Source: Bifidobacterium [indicum] DSM 20214 = LMG 11587 (lineage in GTDB: Bacteria; Actinomycetota; Actinomycetes; Actinomycetales; Bifidobacteriaceae). From it: a DNA stretch of 64,000 nucleotides. Within the stretch, counting starts at the first letter, position 1; each line of letters begins with the position of its first letter. This document shows, piece after piece, positions 36,450 to 45,044 of the stretch. The stretch spans positions 806,001 through 870,000 of the forward strand of contig NZ_CP006018.1 of the NCBI RefSeq assembly GCF_000706765.1. Reading direction: 5' to 3'. Under the pieces are notes generated by a model that saw only the letters and a list, made by a program, of their open reading frames with translations, did no database searches and was not told where the DNA came from. The translations under genes were made by a program, and so were the position numbers.

Positions 36450-37654
36450 TCACCCTCCTTGGAATCGGAAGCTGTGCTGACTTTGGCCAGGCGGACAGCC
36501 TGGGCTGCGGCCTCCTCCATGGTATCCGCTACTGTAAGGCGGGAATCGTGGCTCTCTGCGATGATGCTAAGCCCTTCCTGGGCTGCGTTGCCGTCAAAGC
36601 GGACCACAATGGGCCTGGGGTCGTCCCGGTGGGAAACCGCCTGCACGATCCCCTGTGCGACCTGGGCGCACGAGGTGATGCCACCGTAGACATTGACCAT
36701 GACGGACCGCACTTGGGGGTCGGACAGAACCACATCCAGGCTGGTTTCCATGACCTGGGCCGAGGCACCACCTCCGATGTCGAGGAAGTTGGCGGGCTTG
36801 ATTGCGGTTCCCTGCTCTTTACCTGCTCCGGAGACCGCGTCCAGAGAGCTCATGACAAGACCGGCTCCGTTTCCGATTACTCCGACCTGACCGTTGAGAT
36901 GTACGTAGTGCAGGCCATTTTCCTTGGCCTTGCGCTCATAGGGATCATCCTGGTCACTGTCGGAGAAACGGGCCCAGCCATCATGGCGGAAGGCCGCATT
37001 TCCGTCCAAAGAGATTTTGGCGTCCAAGGCGTCAAGGTGCTTGGTCGATTCATCGTCCGGGTCACCGACCTTGGCCAGAGGATTGATTTCCACCAGTGTG
37101 GCATCACACTCCTGGAAGGTCTCCCACATATGAAGAAGGATGTCGGCGGCCTGGTCCAAATCGGCATGATAGAAACCGATGCGACCAGCCATGGCTTTTG
37201 CGGCCTGCCGGTCGAAGACCTCCAGGGGGCTGATGTGCAGGCGCTTGACCGACTCCGGGTGTTGTAGGGCGACCGCCTCAACCTCGGTTCCACCGTTGGC
37301 AGTGGCGAGGACATCGTAATCCCTTGAAGCGCGATCCACAGAGATGGACACGTAGTACTCATGCAGGATGTTCTCAGCCTTGGTGATCAGGACTCCCCTG
37401 ACCGGATGACCGGAAATGGTCATGGGAAGAATCTGCTCGGCCAGTTGCATGGCTTCTTCCCTATTGTGCGCACGCTTGACGGCACCGGCCTGACCGCGAT
37501 GGCCAATGGTGGCCTGTCCCTTGACCATACAGGGGTAGCCGATGGTATCCGCGGCCTCTCCGGCCTCTTCGACTGTGGAGGCATAGACGGCACGCGGTTG
37601 GGGAATCCCGTGCTCCTCAAGCAGCTGCCTGGCCTGGTACTCATAGAGATCCAT
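36446..37654 (-). CDS. sucC: succinyl-CoA synthetase beta subunit
   Basis: The 402-residue subunit starts [18 protein letters not shown], has the ATP-grasp domain with [24 protein letters not shown] and [13 protein letters not shown], and a C-terminal CoA-ligase domain with [18 protein letters not shown]. It binds nucleotide and forms the active enzyme with SucD. GGAGGAG precedes the start. It follows apt by 21 bases. Confidence 0.96.
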   Translation of the reverse strand: MDLYEYQARQLLEEHGIPQPRAVYASTVEEAGEAADTIGYPCMVKGQATIGHRGQAGAVKRAHNREEAMQLAEQILPMTISGHPVRGVLITKAENILHEYYVSISVDRASRDYDVLATANGGTEVEAVALQHPESVKRLHISPLEVFDRQAAKAMAGRIGFYHADLDQAADILLHMWETFQECDATLVEINPLAKVGDPDDESTKHLDALDAKISLDGNAAFRHDGWARFSDSDQDDPYERKAKENGLHYVHLNGQVGVIGNGAGLVMSSLDAVSGAGKEQGTAIKPANFLDIGGGASAQVMETSLDVVLSDPQVRSVMVNVYGGITSCAQVAQGIVQAVSHRDDPRPIVVRFDGNAAQEGLSIIAESHDSRLTVADTMEEAAAQAVRLAKVSTASDSKEGE

Positions 37655-37675
37655 GGGTCTGCTCCTCCTTTGCGA

Positions 37676-38260
37676 TCAGGCCGGCATATTGAGCAGGCTG
37701 GATGCCGGGTAAGACCCCAGAGCTTCGCGGCCTTTAAGGCCATTGAGTTCCATGACAAAGCTGAACCCTGCCACCTGACCCCCAGCCTGTTCAATGAGAC
37801 GGGCGGCGGCCTGGGCGGAGCCACCCGTGGCAATGAGGTCGTCGACTACGAGGACACGCTGACCGGGCTGAATGCAGGACTTCTCTATCTCGATTCTGGC
37901 ATTGCCATACTCAAGTGAGTACTCCTGGGACAGGGTTTCAGGAGGGAGCTTCCCCTCCTTGCGGATGGCCAGGAACCCCTTGCCCGTCTTGGCGGCAAGC
38001 TGAGGCCCAATCAGGAATCCTCGGGCCTCCAGTCCGGCAACCAGATCGAACTGATCGACAGGAACCGGAAGGGTCTTCTCCATGGCATCGAGCAGAATGC
38101 CCAGGCCGCGTGAGTCAGAGAGCGCGGGGATGAAGTCCCTGAAAAGAATCCCCTGCTTGGGGAAATCGGGTATGGTGCGAATCAAGGAGATGAGATAATT
38201 GGCGTCGCTCTCGCCTACAACCTCGAGCTGTCCGATTTCAATATCGCCAGAATGAGCCAT
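37676..38260 (-). CDS. apt: adenine phosphoribosyltransferase
   Basis: The 194-residue protein starts at ATG 38260 (AGAAAGAAG upstream). It has IPDFPKQGILFRD and the PRPP-binding loop VLVVDDLIATGGSAQAAARLIE, both typical of Apt, and FVMELNGLKGREAL near the end. It salvages adenine to AMP. In many actinobacteria apt follows secF in the ruvB-yajC-secD-secF run; here secDF are absent and apt follows yajC by about 135 bases. Confidence 0.95.
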   Translation of the reverse strand: MAHSGDIEIGQLEVVGESDANYLISLIRTIPDFPKQGILFRDFIPALSDSRGLGILLDAMEKTLPVPVDQFDLVAGLEARGFLIGPQLAAKTGKGFLAIRKEGKLPPETLSQEYSLEYGNARIEIEKSCIQPGQRVLVVDDLIATGGSAQAAARLIEQAGGQVAGFSFVMELNGLKGREALGSYPASSLLNMPA

Positions 38261-38394
38261 GTTCTTCTTTCTGTCTCGCTCCTTGGAACTGATAAGACTC
38301 TGCAATCATACCTGTTCGATGTCACACGAGGCGTTTTTTAATCGACAAACCCTGTAATGGCAGTTGTCACTGCTCGGATAGGTTCAGCAGGAGC

Positions 38395-38833
38395 CTACTC
38401 TCGGGAATCTGCAGATGTGGTCTTGTCGGTGGAATCCTTGGATTCGTCGTCGAACCTTGTCTGCCTTGGAACTCTGCTCTGACGAATCAGACGGGGAGTC
38501 ATCCTGCTCGTTTTCAACTTCTGGCAGGGGATTGCCCTCCTCATCGACCTCGTCGTCATGCACATATGCAGGGACAATCGGCGGCTTGGCGATGGCCTGG
38601 ATGCGCCAACGGGACAGGGAGCCTTCGGAGTCTATGACCACCTGCTCCTTCTCTTGGTCCACTGAAGCGATCTTCCCCAATAGTCCGGTGCTGGTGGCCA
38701 CCTCGTCGCCGGGCTTCAGAGACTGGCGAAAGTCCTGGATGGCGGTTTGCTGCTGCTTGCTCTTGCGGCCACTAACCCACATCATCAGAATCATCAGCGC
38801 GATGATGACAATCATAAATAGCATGGATTCCAT
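38395..38833 (-). CDS. yajC: preprotein translocase subunit YajC, C-terminus frameshifted
   Basis: From ATG 38833 the protein starts MESMLFMIVIIALMILMMWVSGRKSK, the usual YajC transmembrane helix and basic stop, and has SLKPGDEVATSTGLLGKIASVD. It assists SecDF/SecYEG in secretion. After ...SSKADK the written frame gives a basic tail (VRRRIQGFHRQ...) ending at 38384. Removing one G near 38455 gives an acidic tail FDDESKDSTDKTTSADSRE ending at 38395, which fits the acidic region before it. Only the tail is affected, so the core protein should still be made. Confidence 0.85.
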
Positions 38834-38904
38834 AATTCCTGTCGACTCCTCATATTGTGGCCGGAATAAACAGTCGGCCATGCATACTGTCTGAAATACT
38901 TAGT

Positions 38905-39966
38905 CTAAAACAGCTTCGTGACATCCTTGGCGGGTTTTTTACCCAGGTGTTCCCATGCTTTAGGAGTGGCAACGCGGCCCTTGGGGGTTCGTACCAGGAA
39001 GCCCTCACGGACCAGATAGGGTTCGCAGACGGTTTCCACGGTCTCGGACTCCTCCCCCACCATGGCAGCGAGATTGTTCAGGCCGACAGGTCCCCCGTCA
39101 AAGCTATTGACAATGGCCTTGAGAACTGCCATATCCAGCCTGTCCAGTCCCTCGGAATCAATCTGGTAGAGCGCGAGGGCCTCCTTGACGTCATTCGGAC
39201 CAACGGAGGGGAGATCGTGGACGATGGCCCAGTCTCGGACCCTTCTCAGCAATCTGTTTGCGATTCGGGGTGTGCCCCGGGACCTTAGGGAGAGCTGGCG
39301 GGCGGCATCGTCCTCCAGGGAGAGGCCCAGGACCGAGGCCGAACGCTCGATCAGTTTTTCCAATTCCCCATGGGGGTAGAAGTCCAGATGGGCCGTGAAG
39401 CCGAACCTGGCCCTAAGCGGGGAGGGCAACATGCCTTCACGGGTGGTGGCGCCGATGACCGTGAACCTGGGCAGGGTCAGGGGAATCGACGAGGCGCCGG
39501 GACCCTTGCCCACCACGACATCGACTCGGAAGTCCTCCATGGCTATGTATAGGAGCTCCTCCGCAGCCCTGGGCAGACGGTGAATCTCGTCGATGAAGAG
39601 GACCTCGCCCGCCTCCAGTGAACTCAGAATGGAGGCGAGATCACCCGCATGTTGGACAGCAGGTCCCGAGGTCACCCGAATCGGGACCTCGAGCTCATGC
39701 GCCACAATCATGGCCAGGGTTGTCTTGCCCAATCCGGGAGGACCTGCAAGGAGTATGTGGTCGGGGGCAACGTCCCGCTTGATGGCGGCTTCAAGGAAGA
39801 GCTTGAGCTGGGCTTTAAGCCTGGGTTGGCCAATGAAACCCGATAGGGAATCCGGCCGCAGCTCCTCATCACTGACTGGTTCCCCCTCAATGGGTCTGGC
39901 TGAAACCATGCGGAGGGATTCCTCGTTGGCGTCCTCGTTTGAGGGCTCATTCGACAAGATCGGCAC
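38905..39966 (-). CDS. ruvB: Holliday junction branch migration ATPase
   Basis: The 353-residue AAA+ motor has Walker [12 protein letters not shown], Walker [10 protein letters not shown], sensor [17 protein letters not shown] and the C-terminal winged helix ([12 protein letters not shown]). With RuvA it moves Holliday junctions. It starts one base after the ruvA stop and has no separate promoter, so it belongs to the SOS-controlled ruvAB transcript. Confidence 0.97.
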   Translation of the reverse strand: MPILSNEPSNEDANEESLRMVSARPIEGEPVSDEELRPDSLSGFIGQPRLKAQLKLFLEAAIKRDVAPDHILLAGPPGLGKTTLAMIVAHELEVPIRVTSGPAVQHAGDLASILSSLEAGEVLFIDEIHRLPRAAEELLYIAMEDFRVDVVVGKGPGASSIPLTLPRFTVIGATTREGMLPSPLRARFGFTAHLDFYPHGELEKLIERSASVLGLSLEDDAARQLSLRSRGTPRIANRLLRRVRDWAIVHDLPSVGPNDVKEALALYQIDSEGLDRLDMAVLKAIVNSFDGGPVGLNNLAAMVGEESETVETVCEPYLVREGFLVRTPKGRVATPKAWEHLGKKPAKDVTKLF

Positions 39967-39967
39967 G

Positions 39968-40579
39968 TCAGCGCCCCCTATCCAGAAGGGTCAAGGCCTG
40001 CTTGAGGACCTTGGGGACATCCTGCTTGCTCAGTGGCATCGGGAAATCGTTCTCCTTGCAGACCTTGTTGACGGCCTGCTCGGCATCGTGCTGCTGCCAC
40101 CCAAGGGAGACAAGACCCTCGACTACCTGTCGACTGCCTGAATCGATGTCCTTACGGGGTTGAGTGCTTCCGATACTGCTGATGTCCAGTTTTCCTGAGA
40201 GCTCCAGGATTATCTTCTGGGCACCTTTCTTTCCCAGGCCCGGTGACCGGGACAGGGCTGTGGAATCGCCGTCCGCCACGGCCTGCGCCAGCTGGTCCGG
40301 GGTAAGGGTCGAAAGGATGGAGAGAGCCACACGTGGGCCGATGCCGCTCACCTTCTGCAGCTGGATGAAGAGGCTCTTGGAGGAACGGGAGAGGAACCCA
40401 TAAAGAGTCACGGAATCCTGGGAGATGTTCAAGGAGGTGAAAACCGTAACGGTCGATTCCGATCTCATTGACCCAAGGTCGGATTGGGGCATACGGACCT
40501 CATACCCCACCCCGGATACGTCGATGACGGCGCATCCCGCCTCGATGGCGGACACACGTCCTGTCAGCATAGCCAGCAA
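39968..40579 (-). CDS. ruvA: Holliday junction DNA-binding subunit RuvA
   Basis: The 203-residue protein has the OB-fold N-terminus ([28 protein letters not shown]), the two helix-hairpin-helix motifs ([38 protein letters not shown]) and a C-terminal RuvB-binding domain. The TTG at 40579 follows GAGGTG at a 5-base distance and is preferred to the inner ATG at 40570. A perfect LexA box lies 32 bases upstream. Confidence 0.96.
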   Translation of the reverse strand: MLAMLTGRVSAIEAGCAVIDVSGVGYEVRMPQSDLGSMRSESTVTVFTSLNISQDSVTLYGFLSRSSKSLFIQLQKVSGIGPRVALSILSTLTPDQLAQAVADGDSTALSRSPGLGKKGAQKIILELSGKLDISSIGSTQPRKDIDSGSRQVVEGLVSLGWQQHDAEQAVNKVCKENDFPMPLSKQDVPKVLKQALTLLDRGR

Positions 40580-40610
40580 TTAATCACCTCTACGGTTGTT
40601 GTCCCGGATA

Positions 40611-40628
40611 TTCGAACGTCTGTTCGAA
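40611..40628. promoter_or_regulatory. LexA (SOS) box before ruvAB
   Basis: TTCGAAC-GTCT-GTTCGAA is a perfect palindrome matching the actinobacterial SOS box (TCGAAC-N4-GTTCGA), 32 bases before the ruvA start. LexA should repress ruvAB until DNA damage. Confidence 0.88.
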
Positions 40629-40633
40629 TCAGC

Positions 40634-41216
40634 TTACATTCCTCTGTGGACTCCCCCATGATTGCCCTGTCGCGCGGCTGCCCGTGCCCACTGACGCTGT
40701 GCGGGTGTCAAGTGTTCCTCCCGCTCCCCGCCCTGTAGGGCTCCTGCTGGCCGGAGCGCGTGACAGATGGCCTGAGCCAGGGCGTCGGCCGCATCAGCCG
40801 GTTGCGGCAGCCTGTCCAGCTTCAATATCCGTGCAACCATGCGCTCAACCTGTATCTTCTCGGCCTGCCCATTGCCCGTCACTGCCATCTTGGCCTCGGT
40901 CGGCGTATGGAGGGCTACAGGGATGCCACGTTGAGCGGCTGCCAACATGGCCAGTCCTGCGGCCTGGGCTGTTCCAAGAACCGTATTCCGGTTGGACTGG
41001 GCGAAGACCCGCTCGATGGAAATGACATCGGGGCTGAACCGGTCGATCTTATCGCTCAGGCCATTGTATATGGCAAGCCAGACGCAGGTCCTGGGACAGG
41101 TCCGGGTCGGAGCGGACCACATCGACGTGAATAAAGGAAAGCCGGCGCGATGCACCGGCTTCTATAACGCCGACGCCGCAACGGGTAAGGCCCGGATCGA
41201 CGCCGAGAACAATCAC
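40634..41216 (-). pseudogene. ruvC: Holliday junction resolvase RuvC, frameshifted as written
   Basis: GTG 41216 (GAAGAG upstream) opens [21 protein letters not shown], with the first catalytic aspartate. One extra G near 41079 (CTGCGTCTGGCTTGCC on the minus strand) throws the frame into a stop at 41049. In the other frame the protein continues [21 protein letters not shown] (catalytic glutamate), and [13 protein letters not shown] (the last aspartates), ending at 40634. The restored length of 193 residues is normal. RuvC cuts Holliday junctions. It may be a base-calling error, since ruvA and ruvB are intact. Confidence 0.85.
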
Positions 41217-41220
41217 TGAT

Positions 41221-41976
41221 TCACTCTTCGTCCAGTTGGGACAGGACGTCGTCAGGGGCGGTCCAGTTGCTGTAGATTTCCTGAACGTCGTCAAGATCGT
41301 CCAGGTTGTCAATCAACTTGGAGACCTTGCGGGCAGAATCGAGATCCAGGGAGACCTCGTTCTTGGGGTTAAGGACCAGGTCGGCGGAATCGTAGTCGAT
41401 TCCTGCGTCCTGAAGGGCCTTGCGGACCGCGACCATATCGCTGGGGTCGGTCAAGACGGTGAAGCTCTCACCGTTGTCTTCGACATCCTCGGCACCTGCC
41501 TCGGCGGCCTTCTCGAAGACCGTATCGTAGTCAGTGCTCTCAGCGGGGACCACAATCTGACCCTTGCGCTCGAAGTTGAAGCTGACGGACCCGTTCTGGG
41601 CCAGGGAGCCGCCACCCTTGGTCAGTGTGGAGCGAACCTCTGCCGCAGCGCGGTTCCTGTTGTCCGTCAGGCACTCGATGATGATGCCTACGCCGGCAGG
41701 AGCATAGCCCTCATAGACGATGGTCTCGTAGTTGGCAGCCCCGGCCTCCTCACCGGAACCGCGCTTTACGGCCCGGGAGATGTTGTCGGCGGGAACGGAT
41801 GACTTCTTGGCCTTGACGATGGCATCGTAAAGGGTCGGGTTGCCGTCGGGGTCACCGCCACCGGTACGGGCGGCGATCTCGATGTTCTTGATCAGCTTGG
41901 CGAAGAGCTTTCCACGCTTGGCGTCGATGGCTGCCTTCTTGTGCTTGGTGGTGGCCCACTTCGAATGCCCTGACAT
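41221..41976 (-). CDS. yebC: YebC/PmpR family protein
   Basis: The 251-residue protein starts [25 protein letters not shown], the highly conserved YebC N-terminus, followed by the [11 protein letters not shown] block and the acidic C-terminus. The family was first annotated as transcription regulators; work on relatives also points to a role in translation of difficult sequences. It precedes ruvC by four bases, the usual order. Confidence 0.95.
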   Translation of the reverse strand: MSGHSKWATTKHKKAAIDAKRGKLFAKLIKNIEIAARTGGGDPDGNPTLYDAIVKAKKSSVPADNISRAVKRGSGEEAGAANYETIVYEGYAPAGVGIIIECLTDNRNRAAAEVRSTLTKGGGSLAQNGSVSFNFERKGQIVVPAESTDYDTVFEKAAEAGAEDVEDNGESFTVLTDPSDMVAVRKALQDAGIDYDSADLVLNPKNEVSLDLDSARKVSKLIDNLDDLDDVQEIYSNWTAPDDVLSQLDEE

Positions 41977-42106
41977 ATGACTCCTGACGGTACGAATGCG
42001 TAAACGAATGGAATTCTAATTTGGCTCTTTGACAATCATAAAGGTCGAGAGGGCCGGGTGCCAACTGTCTTCGCTCTGGGAAATGCCCGGTTCGACGGTG
42101 TCGAGT

Positions 42107-43354
42107 TCACTTCCCGAAATGCTTCTTCAAAGGGTTCCATCCCCTGCCGCCGGGAGCCTCTTCTGCCAGTGCCTGGGCGTATACCTCGAGCACCTGCTCG
42201 GCCACATGGTCCCAGTCATAGTCCAAGGCACGCTCCTGGCCCAGTCTTGACAGATCACGCCGGGTGTCGTCCTGACCGATGAGTTCGAGGACCGCCCGTG
42301 CGCAGTCCATTGGGTCGCCATTGGTGAAGAGCCTGGCCCTTGTTCCCTCCTCGGAGACGTCCCGGAAGGCCTGGAGGTCCGAAGCCACAATGGGGCACCC
42401 AGCGGCCATCGCCTCAGTCAGGACTATTCCGAAGCTCTCGCCGCCGGTCTGTGGTGCCACGTAGGCGGTCAGACTGTGGTAAAAGGCGGCCTTGTCATCG
42501 TCGCTGATTCTTCCCAGGAAGGTGACGTGGCTGAGCAGACCGGGATCGATCTCCTCGAGCATCCGCCTTCCCTCAGCCTCCCCGTCTCCGGCGCAGAGGA
42601 ACCGGGCATCGGGTACGGCATCGAGAATGGTCGGGGCCGCCTGGGCAAGGATGCGGAATCCCTTGCGGTCTTCTTTCATCCTGCCCAGGAAACCTATGGT
42701 GGGGGCTCCTGGCCTTCCCTGCCAGGCAGGTTTGGGGGCGGCATCGCGGAAGAAGCCGGCATCGATGCCGTTGGGGATGATCTGCGTATTGGTACGGTCC
42801 GTCAGGATGTGCTGGGCGGTCTGCATGGCTGACCTGCTGACGCAGATGGCTTGGCTGATTCCGGACAGCCGTGAGCGCAGATAGGGCTGGGTGAGCCTCA
42901 TGGCCAGCGGGTAGGTATCGAAGGAGGCATGGAAGGTGGCCACGCAGGGACTCTGAAGGAAACCCTTGATTAGCGGTTTGTGACTAAGGCTGGGCACCTC
43001 GGGCTCGTGGAGGTGGAGAATGTCGAAACGCCCCTGACGCACCCACTGGCGGGTGACGCGGCCAGCGGACCCGAAGTAGCTGAGATTGGCCACCGATCCG
43101 TTGTAAGGCACGGAGAATGAAGACCCTGTGGTCTGCACCCAGAGGGGCATGTCGCTGGTTCTTCGCCCCGGAGCCAGGACCTGGACCTGGTGTCCGCGCT
43201 TCAAGAGCTGCTGGGCGAAGTCTCGTATGTGGAGTTGGACCCCGCCTGGGGTTTCGAAGGAGTAGGGAGAGATGATACCGACCCGGAGATGCCGGCCTTC
43301 AAGGGGATCCATCCTGGTGGTATCCGGATTCGTGTTTTCCTTGGTTGCACTCAA
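42107..43354 (-). CDS. pimA: phosphatidylinositol alpha-mannosyltransferase (PimA-like GT4)
   Basis: The 415-residue GT-B glycosyltransferase has GGVQLHIRDFAQQLLKRGH near the N-terminus, HLHEPEVPSL, IPNGID, FLGRMKEDRKGF and the C-terminal ESFGIVLTEAMAAGCPIVAS (E-x7-E motif). It would transfer mannose from GDP-mannose to phosphatidylinositol at the inner membrane face. It overlaps the acyltransferase gene by four bases, and pgsA is next, so the three build phosphatidylinositol mannosides. Confidence 0.9.
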   Translation of the reverse strand: MSATKENTNPDTTRMDPLEGRHLRVGIISPYSFETPGGVQLHIRDFAQQLLKRGHQVQVLAPGRRTSDMPLWVQTTGSSFSVPYNGSVANLSYFGSAGRVTRQWVRQGRFDILHLHEPEVPSLSHKPLIKGFLQSPCVATFHASFDTYPLAMRLTQPYLRSRLSGISQAICVSRSAMQTAQHILTDRTNTQIIPNGIDAGFFRDAAPKPAWQGRPGAPTIGFLGRMKEDRKGFRILAQAAPTILDAVPDARFLCAGDGEAEGRRMLEEIDPGLLSHVTFLGRISDDDKAAFYHSLTAYVAPQTGGESFGIVLTEAMAAGCPIVASDLQAFRDVSEEGTRARLFTNGDPMDCARAVLELIGQDDTRRDLSRLGQERALDYDWDHVAEQVLEVYAQALAEEAPGGRGWNPLKKHFGK

Positions 43355-44349
43355 GACCGGTTCCCCCGTGCCTTTCCCCGCCTCAGCTCTACTTCGGCGG
43401 ATATGTGTTCAGGTACAGCGTGCATCCGCGACAGATCAAGGTCATCGATGAAGATCGGCTGGAGCATATGCCAGTCCTCAGGATGTTCCCTGATACCGCG
43501 CGACCACTGGTCCACCCAGGCCTGGCTGAGCTCTTGGACGGCCTGGTCTCGTGGAAGGCCTTGGAAGGCATCGGTGTCTATCGGGCCGTCGATCGAACAG
43601 ATGTAGCCCAGGGGCGTTCCGGCCTGATGCCTGCGGTCACCGGTCAATCGTTCGCGATACATGTTGACCGTGTACAGGGGAAGGTGGGAATCCAATGCGA
43701 TGACGGCAGGGCCAGCAGCCACTCGAATCCAGGAGTCAAATGCCCTCACGAAGACCCCGTTTCGGCTCAGATCACGGTCGGCGAGGAGGGGAACCACCTG
43801 TTCAGGACTCGCAAGTGTGTCCGCCAACCGCTCCGTGATGCCATGCTCTCCGGTAAGTATGATGTTGATCCCCAGATCACGGCGAATCTGGGCGAAGGTC
43901 TCCAACAGCTCCTCGTTGGACAGACGTTCGGCAACGGTAGTGACGGGGCCGACAGCCCTGCCTGCCCAGAACCCGGCATAGTCCCAATTACCCTGGTGCC
44001 CCATGCCGATAGGCACTGAGCGGGATTCGATCATGGTCTTGGCTGGCTCGGGATACCCGGTCCCCGCTGGTCTGATTCGTGCCTTGAGCTGCTCTGTCGT
44101 CCTGGCGCCCACGGTCAGCGCCTCGGAGAAGTACGTGAAATAGGACCGCATGCCCCGTCTGCTGATATGTCGAAGCTGTTTCCTGCCTACTGGTCCCACT
44201 ACATGGGCCAGGTTGGCCTCAAGCTGCCTGACCCCACCGACATGCAGAAGCCAGGAGACATCGGCCGCCAGGAGGAAAAACCCCCGCAGAAGGGTTTCAG
44301 GTACCCAGCGGGCATACCTCGCAGTCAGGATCAACAAGCGGTCCAGCAT
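43351..44349 (-). CDS. patA: phosphatidylinositol mannoside acyltransferase (PatA-like)
   Basis: The 332-residue protein belongs to the LpxL/HtrB-like acyltransferase family: VPIGMGHQGNWDYAGFW holds the H-x4-D/N catalytic motif (GHQGNWD) and FVRAFDSWIRVAAGPAVIAL follows. It acylates a mannose of PIM using acyl-CoA at the membrane. It starts six bases after pgsA and is coupled to pimA. Confidence 0.9.
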   Translation of the reverse strand: MLDRLLILTARYARWVPETLLRGFFLLAADVSWLLHVGGVRQLEANLAHVVGPVGRKQLRHISRRGMRSYFTYFSEALTVGARTTEQLKARIRPAGTGYPEPAKTMIESRSVPIGMGHQGNWDYAGFWAGRAVGPVTTVAERLSNEELLETFAQIRRDLGINIILTGEHGITERLADTLASPEQVVPLLADRDLSRNGVFVRAFDSWIRVAAGPAVIALDSHLPLYTVNMYRERLTGDRRHQAGTPLGYICSIDGPIDTDAFQGLPRDQAVQELSQAWVDQWSRGIREHPEDWHMLQPIFIDDLDLSRMHAVPEHISAEVELRRGKARGNRS

Positions 44350-44355
44350 ATGGCC

Positions 44356-45030
44356 TCACTCGTGGCTGGGATCGGCAGGTTGTGGATTCTTGCTCATGGC
44401 ACGGTTGACAAGACTGATCCGCTGCCAGACCGTGACGATGCCGAGAAGAGCGAGAACCACCAGGAAGCAGCTGAGGACCGCCAAGGGGAGGCCAGCACCT
44501 GTCAGGGCCATCCCCACCAGAATGATGACCAGACGGTCGGACCGGGTGGCGATGCCGTTCTTGGCTTCGAAACCCTCAGCCTCGGCTCTGGCGCGGGCAT
44601 AGGAAGTGACGAAAGAGGTCATGATGGCGAACAGTGCCGCAGCCATACCGATCTGCGCCCATACATCAGGTCCATGATGGGTCGGATCCGAAGCCCAGAG
44701 CACCTCATGACGGCGCAAGTAGATGATGACACCGGCCAGGACCGCCCAGTCGGCAATCCTGTCCAGGGTGGAATCCAGGAAGGCCCCGAACTGTGTGCCG
44801 CCACCGGTCAGTGCGGCCACGGACCCGTCCAGGGAGTCGAACGCAACCAGAACGGCCAGGACCACTGCACCGGGCAGGAGCCACCCGGTCAAACCTGTGG
44901 CGATTGCCACCACAACGGTACCGACAGCGCCGATGATGGTTACCCCGTTGGCACTGATTCCAATCCGTACCAGCCCCCTGGCTATCGGTGCGATGATGCG
45001 CTTCCAGGGGCCGCGTAAATGTTCGAACAT
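44356..45030 (-). CDS. pgsA: phosphatidylinositol phosphate synthase-like CDP-alcohol phosphatidyltransferase
   Basis: From ATG 45030 the protein has 224 residues and about six transmembrane helices. The CDP-alcohol phosphotransferase motif (D-x2-D-G-x2-A-R-x8-G-x3-D-x3-D) is present as DSLDGSVAALTGGGTQFGAF then LDSTLD. The arginine after the alanine is replaced by alanine. The four aspartates that bind metal are intact. It would join CDP-diacylglycerol with inositol phosphate for PIM synthesis. The upstream frame from 45138 overlaps thrS and is unlikely. Confidence 0.88.
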   Translation of the reverse strand: MFEHLRGPWKRIIAPIARGLVRIGISANGVTIIGAVGTVVVAIATGLTGWLLPGAVVLAVLVAFDSLDGSVAALTGGGTQFGAFLDSTLDRIADWAVLAGVIIYLRRHEVLWASDPTHHGPDVWAQIGMAAALFAIMTSFVTSYARARAEAEGFEAKNGIATRSDRLVIILVGMALTGAGLPLAVLSCFLVVLALLGIVTVWQRISLVNRAMSKNPQPADPSHE

Positions 45031-45044
45031 GGTTCGGTCCTGCC

